Below, in pieces: positions 28,240-35,691 of a DNA stretch of 64,000 nucleotides; within the stretch, counting starts at the first letter, position 1; the number at the start of each line of letters is the position of its first letter. The notes under the pieces were generated by a model. The model was not told the origin of the DNA, searched no databases, and saw only the letters and a list, made by a program, of their open reading frames with translations. This DNA is from Kamptonema sp. UHCC 0994 (GTDB lineage Bacteria > Cyanobacteriota > Cyanobacteriia > Cyanobacteriales > Microcoleaceae), in the NCBI RefSeq assembly GCF_029167235.1, contig NZ_JARFTR010000098.1, positions 1-64,000 of the forward strand. Reading direction: 5' to 3'. The position numbers and the translations under genes are program-made.

Positions 28240-28707
28240 TTATTGAGCATTGTCATCGGGTAGAAAGTTAGAATCTAAAACCTCAATAGAAGTATAAGGG
28301 CATAATTGCGGAAATACTTCCAGAGGCAATCCAGTCTCAGCACTTGCCTGTTCAATTGCATCCCAATAACATTCAGCAAATACCTCTTCTAAATATGGTT
28401 TGAGACTGGGAGAATCTTTCAGATCGTCGCGAATTCGCCTGCGGTGTTCGACGATGCTACCTTTCCAGCTACGGCTTCTTAACTCTGGCTGAAATTGCCA
28501 TTTCAGTAAGTGTATAATAACTACAACAAGATTGCTCTTGAAACTCTTGCGTTCACTTCTTCCCATGCTTTCTATTTCCTCAATTAAGTTGTCCCAGTCA
28601 ACGTTTGAGAAATCTTGCGATCGCAACTTTTCTACAGTAGTTTCAATCCACTTCAAATAATCCGCTTCATATAAGCTTTGTTTGTCAATTCCTAGTTTTG
28701 TCACCAT
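28240..28707 (-). CDS. DUF29 family protein (tandem copy)
   Basis: A 155-aa paralogue of the neighbouring DUF29 gene. I start at 28707 (MVTKLGIDKQ) because it matches the start of the sister protein (MVKELGINKQ) and has GGGTGG upstream; the open frame extends 15 codons farther but that part has no counterpart. The two genes are separated by about 125 bp. The C-terminus adds a short tail after FLPDD. Same unknown role as the family. Confidence 0.85.
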   Translation of the reverse strand: MVTKLGIDKQSLYEADYLKWIETTVEKLRSQDFSNVDWDNLIEEIESMGRSERKSFKSNLVVVIIHLLKWQFQPELRSRSWKGSIVEHRRRIRDDLKDSPSLKPYLEEVFAECYWDAIEQASAETGLPLEVFPQLCPYTSIEVLDSNFLPDDNAQ

Positions 28708-28821
28708 ACTTTTTACCACCCTAAGTCTTTGACTGGCGGGCAAGATGCCCACCCCACAATAAAATTTACTCTTTGTGAAACAGGCATCTTGCCCGTTATT
28801 GATATTGGTGCAAGATGTAAC

Positions 28822-29916
28822 TTAAAACGAAATAATCAAGTAACTATTTTGAAACTTCGCACCAGTCACAGATTTTCCAGTTAGTGCGGGAGGTAGCAAA
28901 ATATTACGTCGCTGATCTCCGGCATCAATAGTAACTTCTGGCCCTGACTGTGTAAGTTTAATTTGTTTTTTGTCAAATCCTGGCAAAAACAAACTAACTT
29001 GACGGTCAGCAACGCTGATGGTAATCGGTTTCGGCGCTTCAGTGGCCTTACTAAAATCTGGTAAAGCGTCCATTAATTGCTGCCAGTTATTATCATCTGT
29101 TACAGGGATTGATGCTGCTGTTAAAGGCGCAAATTCTGTGGCAATAGTCTCTGTAACTTGGGTTTTGTTAACAATAACACCGCCAACTGTGAGACCGACT
29201 TGTTGGGAACTACCCCAGAGATAGCGGGCGGTTGCGATCGCACTTTCATCCCCATTCACCACCAAATAAGCTGCCACTCGATGCGGATCTGCGATCGCCG
29301 CCCTACCCTTGTCTAAAATATTATTAACTTGCTGCGTTGGCGCAGCCAAATTGTCCCCCGACCAATCAACATTAAGAACAGTGCTAACTATTGGTTGAAT
29401 AAACGGCGATAGCGATTTACCCAAATCTGAGTCTGCAAAAACTTGGCGGAAGCGGCGAATATACCAACTCAAAATTTCCGCCATTCCCAACATCCGCAAT
29501 TCCTCAAGGCCGCCGCTGCCGTCGTAGACAATAACATCGTACTGTCCCGAAGCATCATACTCCCGAAGGGCATCAAGCGCCAAGGCGCTGTCCATTCCCG
29601 GCAATATGCCTAATTCTTGACCGTAAACCTGTTTAAAGAAAGGAGTGCGGACATATTGGGACTCAAGATTTTTTAGTTCTTCCCACCTCTTTTCTAGTAG
29701 CAGTGTGCTTTGAAACTGCACTGCTTTGAGGTTTGGGGCTATTTCCTGGGGTTCTCCACTCACAGTAGTACCTAGCATGATGCCCAGGGCCGGCCCCGGT
29801 TCTTGGCCCGCTAGCAGGACTCGCTTACCAGAGGCGGCAAACTTTTTCGCAGATGCGATCGCGATCGTGGTTTTACCTGTACCGCCTTTGCCCAAAAATG
29901 TCAAAATCAAAGCCAT
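28822..29916 (-). CDS. Get3/ArsA-like ATPase with HSP20-like C-terminus
   Basis: A 364-aa P-loop ATPase. Deviant Walker A GKGGTGKTT at residues 10-18 right after the start, a DGSGG switch region, and QPIVSTVLNVDWSGDNLAAP in the middle. The last 65 residues (SVADRQVSLFLPGFDKKQI...GDQRRNILLPP) have the ArsA-associated HSP20-like fold. This layout is found in cyanobacterial Get3/ArsA-like proteins proposed to handle tail-anchored membrane proteins or arsenite; the actual client here is unknown. It lacks the paired Cys motif of arsenite-binding ArsA as far as I can read (no cysteine stands out). Single gene, transcribed leftward. Confidence 0.82.
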   Translation of the reverse strand: MALILTFLGKGGTGKTTIAIASAKKFAASGKRVLLAGQEPGPALGIMLGTTVSGEPQEIAPNLKAVQFQSTLLLEKRWEELKNLESQYVRTPFFKQVYGQELGILPGMDSALALDALREYDASGQYDVIVYDGSGGLEELRMLGMAEILSWYIRRFRQVFADSDLGKSLSPFIQPIVSTVLNVDWSGDNLAAPTQQVNNILDKGRAAIADPHRVAAYLVVNGDESAIATARYLWGSSQQVGLTVGGVIVNKTQVTETIATEFAPLTAASIPVTDDNNWQQLMDALPDFSKATEAPKPITISVADRQVSLFLPGFDKKQIKLTQSGPEVTIDAGDQRRNILLPPALTGKSVTGAKFQNSYLIISF

Positions 29917-30095
29917 TTTCTGTTCCCGATGCCAATAGCCTACAATTCAGCCCAATCCTCTATCAGCGATCGCAGCTATTCTCTCTACTTGAGGACAGCT
30001 TGACCGTTGCAGTTTTGTCAGTTCTGGGTTCTTGACTATGTTAGCGATCAGTTAGCCTCAGTGCCATCTCAACAAAGAAGGATGAAGGATGAAGA

Positions 30096-30126
30096 ATGAG
30101 ATTGCTTTTGAACCAAGCAATCTCAT
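30096..30126. terminator. Hairpin terminator after petP
   Basis: Perfect 12-bp stem ATGAGATTGCTT / AAGCAATCTCAT with a 7-nt loop, 20 bp past the stop of the minus-strand petP gene. On the minus strand it is followed by TCTTCATCC, so the U tract is poor. Confidence 0.6.
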
Positions 30127-30145
30127 AAAACCCTCAGCACCTATA

Positions 30146-30352
30146 CTAAATAGGTTCTAGCTCGTCTTCAAAGAACCATGTAGCAAAGTTAGCATCATCA
30201 AACTTGACAACTACGCCCACTCCGCTGCCATCAACCATTTTGAAGCCATCAACTGTACCGACTGGATTTTGCTTCAATTTGCCGACGATATTTGCAGGTA
30301 CCCGGTCTCTAAGACGGCGCACCTTGACTCTCTGACCTACTTCTATAGACAC
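30146..30352 (-). CDS. petP: Cytochrome b6f complex subunit PetP (DUF2862)
   Basis: A 68-aa soluble protein, VGQRVKVRRLRDRVPANIV, then GTVDGFKMVDGSGVGVVVKF and a final WFFEDEL. This is the DUF2862 family, an SH3-like fold; its cyanobacterial members include PetP, a peripheral cytoplasmic-side subunit of cytochrome b6f linked to cyclic or state-dependent electron flow. Assignment rests on recognition of the family pattern. A ribosome site, GAGGAGAACA, lies just upstream on the minus strand. Single-gene unit closed by the hairpin at 30096-30126. Confidence 0.75.
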   Translation of the reverse strand: MSIEVGQRVKVRRLRDRVPANIVGKLKQNPVGTVDGFKMVDGSGVGVVVKFDDANFATWFFEDELEPI

Positions 30353-30429
30353 TTAAATGTTCTCCTCTCATCAACCAATCCACAGTTTATCTGATTTGGG
30401 GGTTGGGCGATCGCAGCAATGGAGTGGAG

Positions 30430-31885
30430 ATTGACACTCCCACCCCTGAAGGGGATGGGATTCTTGAGAGCTAGGCAAGCCTAACGCGCAACGGCTTAGC
30501 CAAAAAGCCTATAGACACTCGCTCGAAATCGAGGTTGTGCTTACTTTTCAACAAAATATTTGCAGCGCCATTTAAGTCTGCATTGATTAGTCGCTTATCT
30601 TGAGTTTTATACAAACCACGTTTAACCCGCCGCCCAGAAAACTTATATTCTTGCGGGTTGTCGGCATTGTAAACAGGGGTTTGATCTCTGTCCAAGAAAC
30701 TAGCTTTGCTTGTGTAAGATTCTTCTGTTTCTTGGTAAGCAAGTCCATATCTTTCGCTGAGAGATTTGAGTTTTCCCCTGAAATTCCAGAAGGGAATTTG
30801 AACAAAGTTTTGATTGTTAACTCCACCCATATTGACTTCTTGTTTAATGCCAGGATTGTACCCAACAATAATTTTGCCAATCCGATTAGCGATACAGAAG
30901 TTGATAATGTGTCTAGCCGCTTTGTTCAGATAGTCTCTAACTCGATTGTTCCGGCTAATAGCAACAGTCGCTTGTTTACGGGTAAATCCCTTAATCCCTC
31001 GCCGATCTTTCTCGGATTGCAGTCTGGCGTTTTCCTTGTTATACCAATGGTTAATAGATTTAATTTGTTTACCATCCACAATAAAGGATGCCCCATCGGT
31101 ACTAATACAAGTTGCCAGATTGTTTACTCCCAGATCGATCGAGAGCGCCTTGCTTGGATCTACTGGCTGTGGCTCTATCTCCGCTCCAGAGATAAATTCA
31201 ACTTCAAAGAATCGGGCCTCGTATTTAGGATGAATCCGAATTTCTTTGAGATTGCTAATATCAATCCGTTTCGGGAAATTAAGCCATAATTCCCCGTAGA
31301 TTTTCCTGAACTCGTTAGACATTGGAACTTTGAATTTCCCATTTTTAACAGAGATTCTCGGATGTCTGGTTTGGACTCCAGTTTTCTTGTCTGTACGAGT
31401 GGCTGTTCCACCGGGAATCATTAGCGGGAAGTAGCCATCTTTAGGTAGATAGTGAGGCAAGCTAACTTTGGCTTGGTACTGACCTTTATTTTTAAGCTTC
31501 AGCAATCCGAAGAAGCTATTAAATGTTCGATCTACTACTTTCAGAGTTTGCTGTCCGATGTCAGTATTTAGCAATTGATAGTTTTCATTGGTTTTGCATT
31601 GGTGATAGTTAGATTCATATTTTAGGTGCTTACGTTCGGTAAAGAAATATTGCCGAACGGTATAGAGTCCAACATTGTAAAGGTTTTTAGTGAGTCGGCA
31701 CAACATTCTCAGAGCCTCGAATTCCTTGACCGTCAGGTTGCGAATTTGATTTTTCTGGGTTGCGTACATTGTTGTTTCACCGATATTGCTACAATTATAG
31801 CGAAAATGTACGATTCACTGCGGAAGACAGCCGCAAAAACTCCTCCCATGCCTAAAGGCGATGGGTTTCCGTTTTGGAAGTTTTT
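30430..31885 (-). mobile_element. IS200/IS605-type element carrying only tnpB
   Basis: Bounded by two related hairpins. Right end, past the tnpB stop: CCCATCCCCTTCAGGGGTGGG on the minus strand, hairpin at 30439-30459. Left end: CCCATCGCCTTTAGGCATGGG, hairpin at 31845-31865. Both are subterminal palindromes as used by single-strand transposases. No tnpA is present, so the element depends on one elsewhere. A guide (omega) RNA would span the tnpB 3' end and the right-end hairpin and read into flanking DNA near 30430. Exact ends are not defined by target duplication, as expected for this family. Confidence 0.7.
30471..31769 (-). CDS. tnpB: TnpB-family protein, RuvC with displaced Glu
   Basis: A 432-aa TnpB. 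RuvC-I Asp is in LSIDLGVNNLATC and RuvC-III Asp in INADLNGAANI. At the RuvC-II position the usual IxxEdL is replaced by KIIVGYNPG, with no Glu; conserved acidic residues occur later in QETEESYTSKASFLD. The CxxC zinc-ribbon before RuvC-III is also absent (KFSGRRVKRGLYKT). This pattern is known for a TnpB subgroup whose catalytic Glu appears to have moved. Ancestral role: RNA-guided nuclease that keeps the transposon at its site. The ATG at 31769 gives MYATQKNQI, a normal TnpB start. The neighbour hisF is host DNA. Confidence 0.85.
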   Translation of the reverse strand: MYATQKNQIRNLTVKEFEALRMLCRLTKNLYNVGLYTVRQYFFTERKHLKYESNYHQCKTNENYQLLNTDIGQQTLKVVDRTFNSFFGLLKLKNKGQYQAKVSLPHYLPKDGYFPLMIPGGTATRTDKKTGVQTRHPRISVKNGKFKVPMSNEFRKIYGELWLNFPKRIDISNLKEIRIHPKYEARFFEVEFISGAEIEPQPVDPSKALSIDLGVNNLATCISTDGASFIVDGKQIKSINHWYNKENARLQSEKDRRGIKGFTRKQATVAISRNNRVRDYLNKAARHIINFCIANRIGKIIVGYNPGIKQEVNMGGVNNQNFVQIPFWNFRGKLKSLSERYGLAYQETEESYTSKASFLDRDQTPVYNADNPQEYKFSGRRVKRGLYKTQDKRLINADLNGAANILLKSKHNLDFERVSIGFLAKPLRVRLA

Positions 31886-31952
31886 ATGAACAATGAAAAG
31901 AGCGATCGCTCAGCAATCTCAAAACTGTTCAATTCTAATTATCAGGTAGGTT

Positions 31953-32723
31953 ATGTTAGCTAAAAGAATTTTGCCCTGTCTGGACGTAAAAGCTGGTCGC
32001 GTGGTCAAAGGTGTCAACTTTGTCGATCTTAAGGATGCTGGCGATCCTGTGGAACTAGCCCAAGTTTATAATGAGGCGGGTGCTGATGAGTTGGTGTTTC
32101 TGGACATTACAGCAACCCACGAAGACAGAGATATTATTGTTGATGTGGTATATCGGACGGCGGAACGGGTGTTTATCCCGTTGACGGTGGGTGGTGGTAT
32201 CCAAAACTTAGAAACAATTAAAAATTTGTTAAGGGCCGGTGCGGATAAGGTCAGTATAAACTCGGCGGCGGTACGCGACCCCGATTTTATTAATCGCGCG
32301 AGTTCTCGGTTTGGGAATCAGTGTATTGTAGTGGCGATCGATGCTCGGCGGCGGGTCGATCCTGACAATCCGGGATGGGATGTTTATGTGCGGGGTGGCC
32401 GTGAAAATACAGGAAAAGATGCGATCGCCTGGGCTAAGGAAGTTGAACAACGCGGCGCTGGTGAACTTTTGGTGACAAGTATGGATGCTGACGGCACTAA
32501 GGCTGGTTACGATTTAGAATTGACCCGCAGTATCGCTGAAATTGTCGAAATTCCGGTGATTGCTTCTGGAGGGGCCGGCAATTGCCAACATATCTATGAG
32601 GCTGTAACTACAGGTTCGGCCCAAGCCGCACTATTGGCTTCCCTACTACATTTCGGCGAACTTAGTGTAGCTGAAATTAAGAGTTATCTCGCCGATCGCG
32701 AAGTACCCGTGCGAACTCTCTAA
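31953..32723 (+). CDS. hisF: Imidazole glycerol phosphate synthase subunit HisF
   Basis: A 256-aa (beta/alpha)8 barrel cyclase. With HisH it makes imidazole glycerol phosphate and AICAR in histidine synthesis. Seen: catalytic Asp in [14 protein letters not shown] near residue 11 and in VVAIDARR near 130, phosphate-binding loops TVGGGI and ASGGAGN. Length is standard. Start ATG with AGGTA 6 nt upstream. No other his gene is adjacent, which is normal for scattered cyanobacterial his genes. A G-rich AGGAGGCAG repeat tract follows the stop. Confidence 0.97.
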   Translation: MLAKRILPCLDVKAGRVVKGVNFVDLKDAGDPVELAQVYNEAGADELVFLDITATHEDRDIIVDVVYRTAERVFIPLTVGGGIQNLETIKNLLRAGADKVSINSAAVRDPDFINRASSRFGNQCIVVAIDARRRVDPDNPGWDVYVRGGRENTGKDAIAWAKEVEQRGAGELLVTSMDADGTKAGYDLELTRSIAEIVEIPVIASGGAGNCQHIYEAVTTGSAQAALLASLLHFGELSVAEIKSYLADREVPVRTL

Positions 32724-32734
32724 ACCAAAGGTAA

Positions 32735-32810
32735 GAAGAAGGCAGGAGGCAGGAGGCAGAAGGCAGGAGGAAATCTCCCCCATCTTCCCATCTCCCCATC
32801 TTCCACATCT
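32735..32810. repeat. GGCAGGA and CCCATCTTC tandem repeats
   Basis: Four AGGAGGC-like units followed by three CCCATCTYCC units between hisF and the small membrane gene. Low-complexity, same general class as the other heptamer tracts. Confidence 0.75.
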
Positions 32811-32889
32811 CCGTAAATTTACTGGTCAGGGCATTCACACCCTCGCTGAAAGTTTGCTAGAATAGAACAAACTGTTACAAATTGTAACT

Positions 32890-33102
32890 ATGCTGGTTCC
32901 TATTCTAATAATTGATGTTGCCTTAGTTGCCTGGTCTTTGCACCTGATGCAGGAGGCGATCGCGCACCGCGAATTTTCTCTGATGCTGGCTGGCACCTTA
33001 GTAGCAATCTCGGCTGCGGGGCTGGTAGTGGTCTATTTCCTGATGGGGTCTTGTCTGGTTCATTTAACCCAAATGTCCAATCATTCTTATTCGTATTTTT
33101 AG
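32890..33102 (+). CDS. Small two-helix membrane protein (70 aa)
   Basis: Two hydrophobic helices (about residues 2-20 and 31-53) linked by a short polar loop MQEAIAHREFS, and a polar Tyr/Ser-rich tail. The only cysteine is in the second helix end, GSCLV. I recall similar small conserved membrane proteins in cyanobacteria but know no function. ATG at 32890 follows a TGTTACAAATTGTAAC palindrome at 32872-32887, which may be an operator. Alone on the strand, upstream of tRNA-Ala. Confidence 0.65.
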   Translation: MLVPILIIDVALVAWSLHLMQEAIAHREFSLMLAGTLVAISAAGLVVVYFLMGSCLVHLTQMSNHSYSYF

Positions 33103-33219
33103 AGATTGGTGGTTAGTTTCCAATTTTCAGGGGCGCACTATAATTTAGCCAAGCTTGTTGGTAAAGCCCTGGGGCAATTGTCAACAAGGGAAAGCAAAAA
33201 ATTAATTTTGTAAATACAC

Positions 33220-33249
33220 TTGACAAATTTTGGTAAATCGATCTATTGT
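33220..33249 (+). promoter_or_regulatory. Sigma-70-type promoter of tRNA-Ala
   Basis: TTGACA at 33220-33225, 18-bp spacer, TATTGT at 33244-33249. It lies 18 bp upstream of the mature tRNA 5' end. Confidence 0.6.
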
Positions 33250-33267
33250 AAAAAACGGTGAAAGAAA

Positions 33268-33340
33268 GGGGCTATAGCTCAGTTGGTAGAGCACTACAAT
33301 GGCATTGTAGGGGTCAGCGGTTCGAGCCCGCTTAGCTCCA
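33268..33340 (+). tRNA. tRNA-Ala (GGC)
   Basis: 73 nt with a complete cloverleaf: acceptor GGGGCTA / TAGCTCC with one G-U pair, D arm AGCTCAGTTGGTAGAGC, anticodon arm CTACA-ATGGCAT-TGTAG with anticodon GGC, T loop GGTTCGAGCCC, discriminator A. The CCA end is not encoded. Confidence 0.96.
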
Positions 33341-33400
33341 TTAAAATTTTATTGCACAGCGCAGTTTCCCGTAAAATCAGAAAGGAATCAATCTGCAACG

Positions 33401-34576
33401 ATGGGGCTACCTGTGGCAAAGTCAACTGAACCCAGTAACGCTGAAAATTTACGCCCAGAGGCGGCACGTCCTCTTGCTCGCACTCCTCTGTTTGAGCTAT
33501 GTTTAGAACTCAAAGCCCGGATGGTTCCCTTCTCCGGCTGGGAAATGGCTGTGCAGTACAGCGGTATCAATACCGAACATCAGGCGGTGCGCCGGGAAGC
33601 GGGAATGTTTGATATTTCCCACATGGGGAAATTTGGCCTCAGAGGTAAAAACCTGATTGAAAAACTCCAGACTTTAGTACCTTCGGATCTGGGTCGTTTA
33701 CAGCCCGGTCAAGCTCAATATACTGTCTTGCTAAATGCCAAAGGCTGTATATTAGATGACATTATATTTTATTATCAAGACCCCGACCCTACCACTGGCG
33801 AACAGCGAGGGGTGATGATTGTCAATGCTGCTACCCGCGCCAGGGACAAAGCTTGGATTGCGGCATATTTAGAATTGAGTGGGGTGAGTTTCATCGACAT
33901 CACCAAGGAAAAAGTGTTGATTGCTGTTCAGGGGCCGCAAGCAAAATCATATCTTCAACAATTTGTCAAGGAAAATCTAGCAGTAGTTAAGTTTTTCGGT
34001 CATTTAGAGGCAACTGTACTCGGTGAACCCGCTTTTATTGCCAGAACGGGCTACACTGGCGAGGATGGATTTGAGGTGATGGTAGATGCGATCGCAGGGA
34101 TGGAATTGTGGCGAAATCTACTAGCTGCTGGCGTAACTCCTTGTGGTTTGGGGGCTAGGGATACCTTGCGATTGGAAGCGGCGATGTGCCTTTACAGCCA
34201 AGACATTGACGATACTACCACACCCTTAGAAGCTGGATTAGGTTGGGTAGTTCATCTGGATAGTAAGGGCTATTTTATTGGGCGAAAAGTTCTGGAACAG
34301 CAGAAGGCGACGGGAGTTTCTAAGCGTTTGGTAGGCTTAGAAATGGAAGGACGACATATCGCCCGTCACGGCTATCCGGTTTTGTCTGAGGGTAAAGTTG
34401 TGGGGGAAATTACCAGTGGGACATTATCTCCGACTTTGAATAAGGCGATCGCACTGGCTTATGTTCCAACTTCTTTAGCTGCGATCGGTCAGCAGTTAGA
34501 AGTAGAAATTCGGGGGAAAAATTATCCGGGTATTGTTGTTAAACGCCCATTTTATCGCTCTCCAAATCGGTCTTGA
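33401..34576 (+). CDS. gcvT: Aminomethyltransferase GcvT
   Basis: A 391-aa T-protein of the glycine cleavage system. It transfers the methylene group from the aminomethyl-lipoyl arm of GcvH to tetrahydrofolate and releases ammonia. Seen: FSGWEMAVQYSGINTEHQAVR, DISHMGKFGLRG, TGYTGEDGFEV, and GLGARDTLRLEAAMCLYSQD with the catalytic Asp/Arg region. An N-terminal extension of about 25 residues precedes the core. It heads the gcvT-gcvH-gcvP cluster, although 276 bp with a perfect palindrome separate it from gcvH. I see no glycine riboswitch upstream; tRNA-Ala lies 60 bp before it. Confidence 0.96.
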   Translation: MGLPVAKSTEPSNAENLRPEAARPLARTPLFELCLELKARMVPFSGWEMAVQYSGINTEHQAVRREAGMFDISHMGKFGLRGKNLIEKLQTLVPSDLGRLQPGQAQYTVLLNAKGCILDDIIFYYQDPDPTTGEQRGVMIVNAATRARDKAWIAAYLELSGVSFIDITKEKVLIAVQGPQAKSYLQQFVKENLAVVKFFGHLEATVLGEPAFIARTGYTGEDGFEVMVDAIAGMELWRNLLAAGVTPCGLGARDTLRLEAAMCLYSQDIDDTTTPLEAGLGWVVHLDSKGYFIGRKVLEQQKATGVSKRLVGLEMEGRHIARHGYPVLSEGKVVGEITSGTLSPTLNKAIALAYVPTSLAAIGQQLEVEIRGKNYPGIVVKRPFYRSPNRS

Positions 34577-34602
34577 AAATGGCATTAAATAACTCGATCG
34601 AG

Positions 34603-34668
34603 GGTACGTAGTTGCGCTTCAGCGCTCTTAAAAGGCCTTTTAAGAGCGCTGAAGCGCAACTACGTACC
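34603..34668. repeat. 66-bp perfect palindrome between gcvT and gcvH
   Basis: Centre AAAAGGCCTTTT between 34635 and 34636; each arm is 33 bp, with no mismatch. Arms contain TACGTAGTTGCGCTTCAGCG and its complement. In RNA this is a very stable hairpin. Confidence 0.95.
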
Positions 34669-34852
34669 TAAAATACAGATTTAACGAACTAAAATGAGAT
34701 TTGACCTAAATTGTGCTAAATATTTTTATATCCTACGATCAAAAGCCTATGCAAAAAAACGAAGGAACCATTGGCGATAGTTCTGGCAGATTTAAGGTAA
34801 AACATTCTAGTATAGCTAAGCAAAGTTTGGTTTTAGGCGTGAGGAATTGATA

Positions 34853-35242
34853 ATGGACTTTGAATATCCCCGTGAGTTGAAGTACCTAGATAGCCACGAA
34901 TATGTAAGGCTAGACGGCGAAATTGCTACCATTGGCATTAGTGCCTTTGCGATCGATCAATTGGGCGATATCGTGTTTCTGGAGTTACCAGAAATCGGTG
35001 ATGCTTTGGAAAAGGGAGAAAGATTGGGAACTGTTGAATCAGTTAAAGCTGTTGAAGAACTCTATTCGGCGGTTACAGGTACAGTGGTAGAACGGAACAA
35101 TGCTATTATCGAGTCTCCAGAACAGTTGGCCGAAGATCCTTATGGCGAGGGCTGGTTGTTGAAGGTACGCATTAAAGATGCTGGCGATCTAAATGATGCT
35201 TTGTCGGCCGATCAGTATCGTCTGCTGGTAGAGGGAGAATAG
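34853..35242 (+). CDS. gcvH: Glycine cleavage system H protein
   Basis: A 129-aa lipoyl carrier protein. The lipoylated lysine lies in [13 protein letters not shown]. It shuttles the aminomethyl arm between GcvP, GcvT and the lipoamide dehydrogenase. I use ATG 34853 ([18 protein letters not shown]) with GAGG 8 nt upstream rather than a TTG two codons earlier. Length matches the family. A GC-rich hairpin follows the stop at 35250. Confidence 0.96.
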   Translation: MDFEYPRELKYLDSHEYVRLDGEIATIGISAFAIDQLGDIVFLELPEIGDALEKGERLGTVESVKAVEELYSAVTGTVVERNNAIIESPEQLAEDPYGEGWLLKVRIKDAGDLNDALSADQYRLLVEGE

Positions 35243-35249
35243 AAGACTA

Positions 35250-35270
35250 GACGGGGATTTAATCCCCGTC
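35250..35270 (+). terminator. Hairpin after gcvH
   Basis: GACGGGGATT, one T, AATCCCCGTC: a perfect 10-bp inverted repeat 8 bp past the gcvH stop. No long T tract follows. Confidence 0.5.
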
Positions 35271-35292
35271 ACAAATTATACGTTTAATCTTT

Positions 35293-35529
35293 TCAATCAT
35301 CTACTTTAAATTTCGATACTTGTTCATAGGTAAGCGGTTTATCTAAAATTAAAACTTGAGTTAAAGGGGATAGAAGTCTATTTCCTAATATTTCTAATTT
35401 TGCAAAATTGATGTTATCATTAATGCCAGAAACCGTGAAATACAATAACATCAAGATGGGAATAGCAAAGGATAGAACGCTCAGTAAAAGCTTTTGCGCT
35501 TGCGATATTTTTAGCGATTTTAAAGTCTG
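35293..35529 (-). pseudogene. Fragment of a chemoreceptor/sensor N-terminus
   Basis: A 78-codon open frame on the minus strand with stop at 35295-35293, no ATG near its 5' end, and a TAG just upstream. It reads LKSLKISQAQKLLLSVLSF, then a transmembrane helix AIPILMLLYFTVSGI, then NDNINFAKLEILGN and SPLTQVL. That is the pattern of the N-terminal membrane region of cyanobacterial methyl-accepting or histidine-kinase receptors. All downstream domains are missing. It is probably a decayed gene remnant in the gcvH-gcvP gap (35271-35691), which has no intact gene. Confidence 0.55.
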
Positions 35530-35691
35530 CTATTAATATCTGATAATAGCACAATGCTGAGATGCAGAAGAGCGATCGCACTCCCCGTGACGGAGTAGCT
35601 GCCCAATAAAGTTGCCAAAGCGCGATCGCGATCGCTGATAATTTGGCAAAATGTTACAAAATAATAAGCACTCAGTTCTGGAGAATCACCC

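Noticed and set aside
33341-33400. Glycine riboswitch before gcvT
   Set aside because: Only 60 bp lie between tRNA-Ala and gcvT, and none of the conserved glycine aptamer parts are visible there or before gcvH and gcvP.
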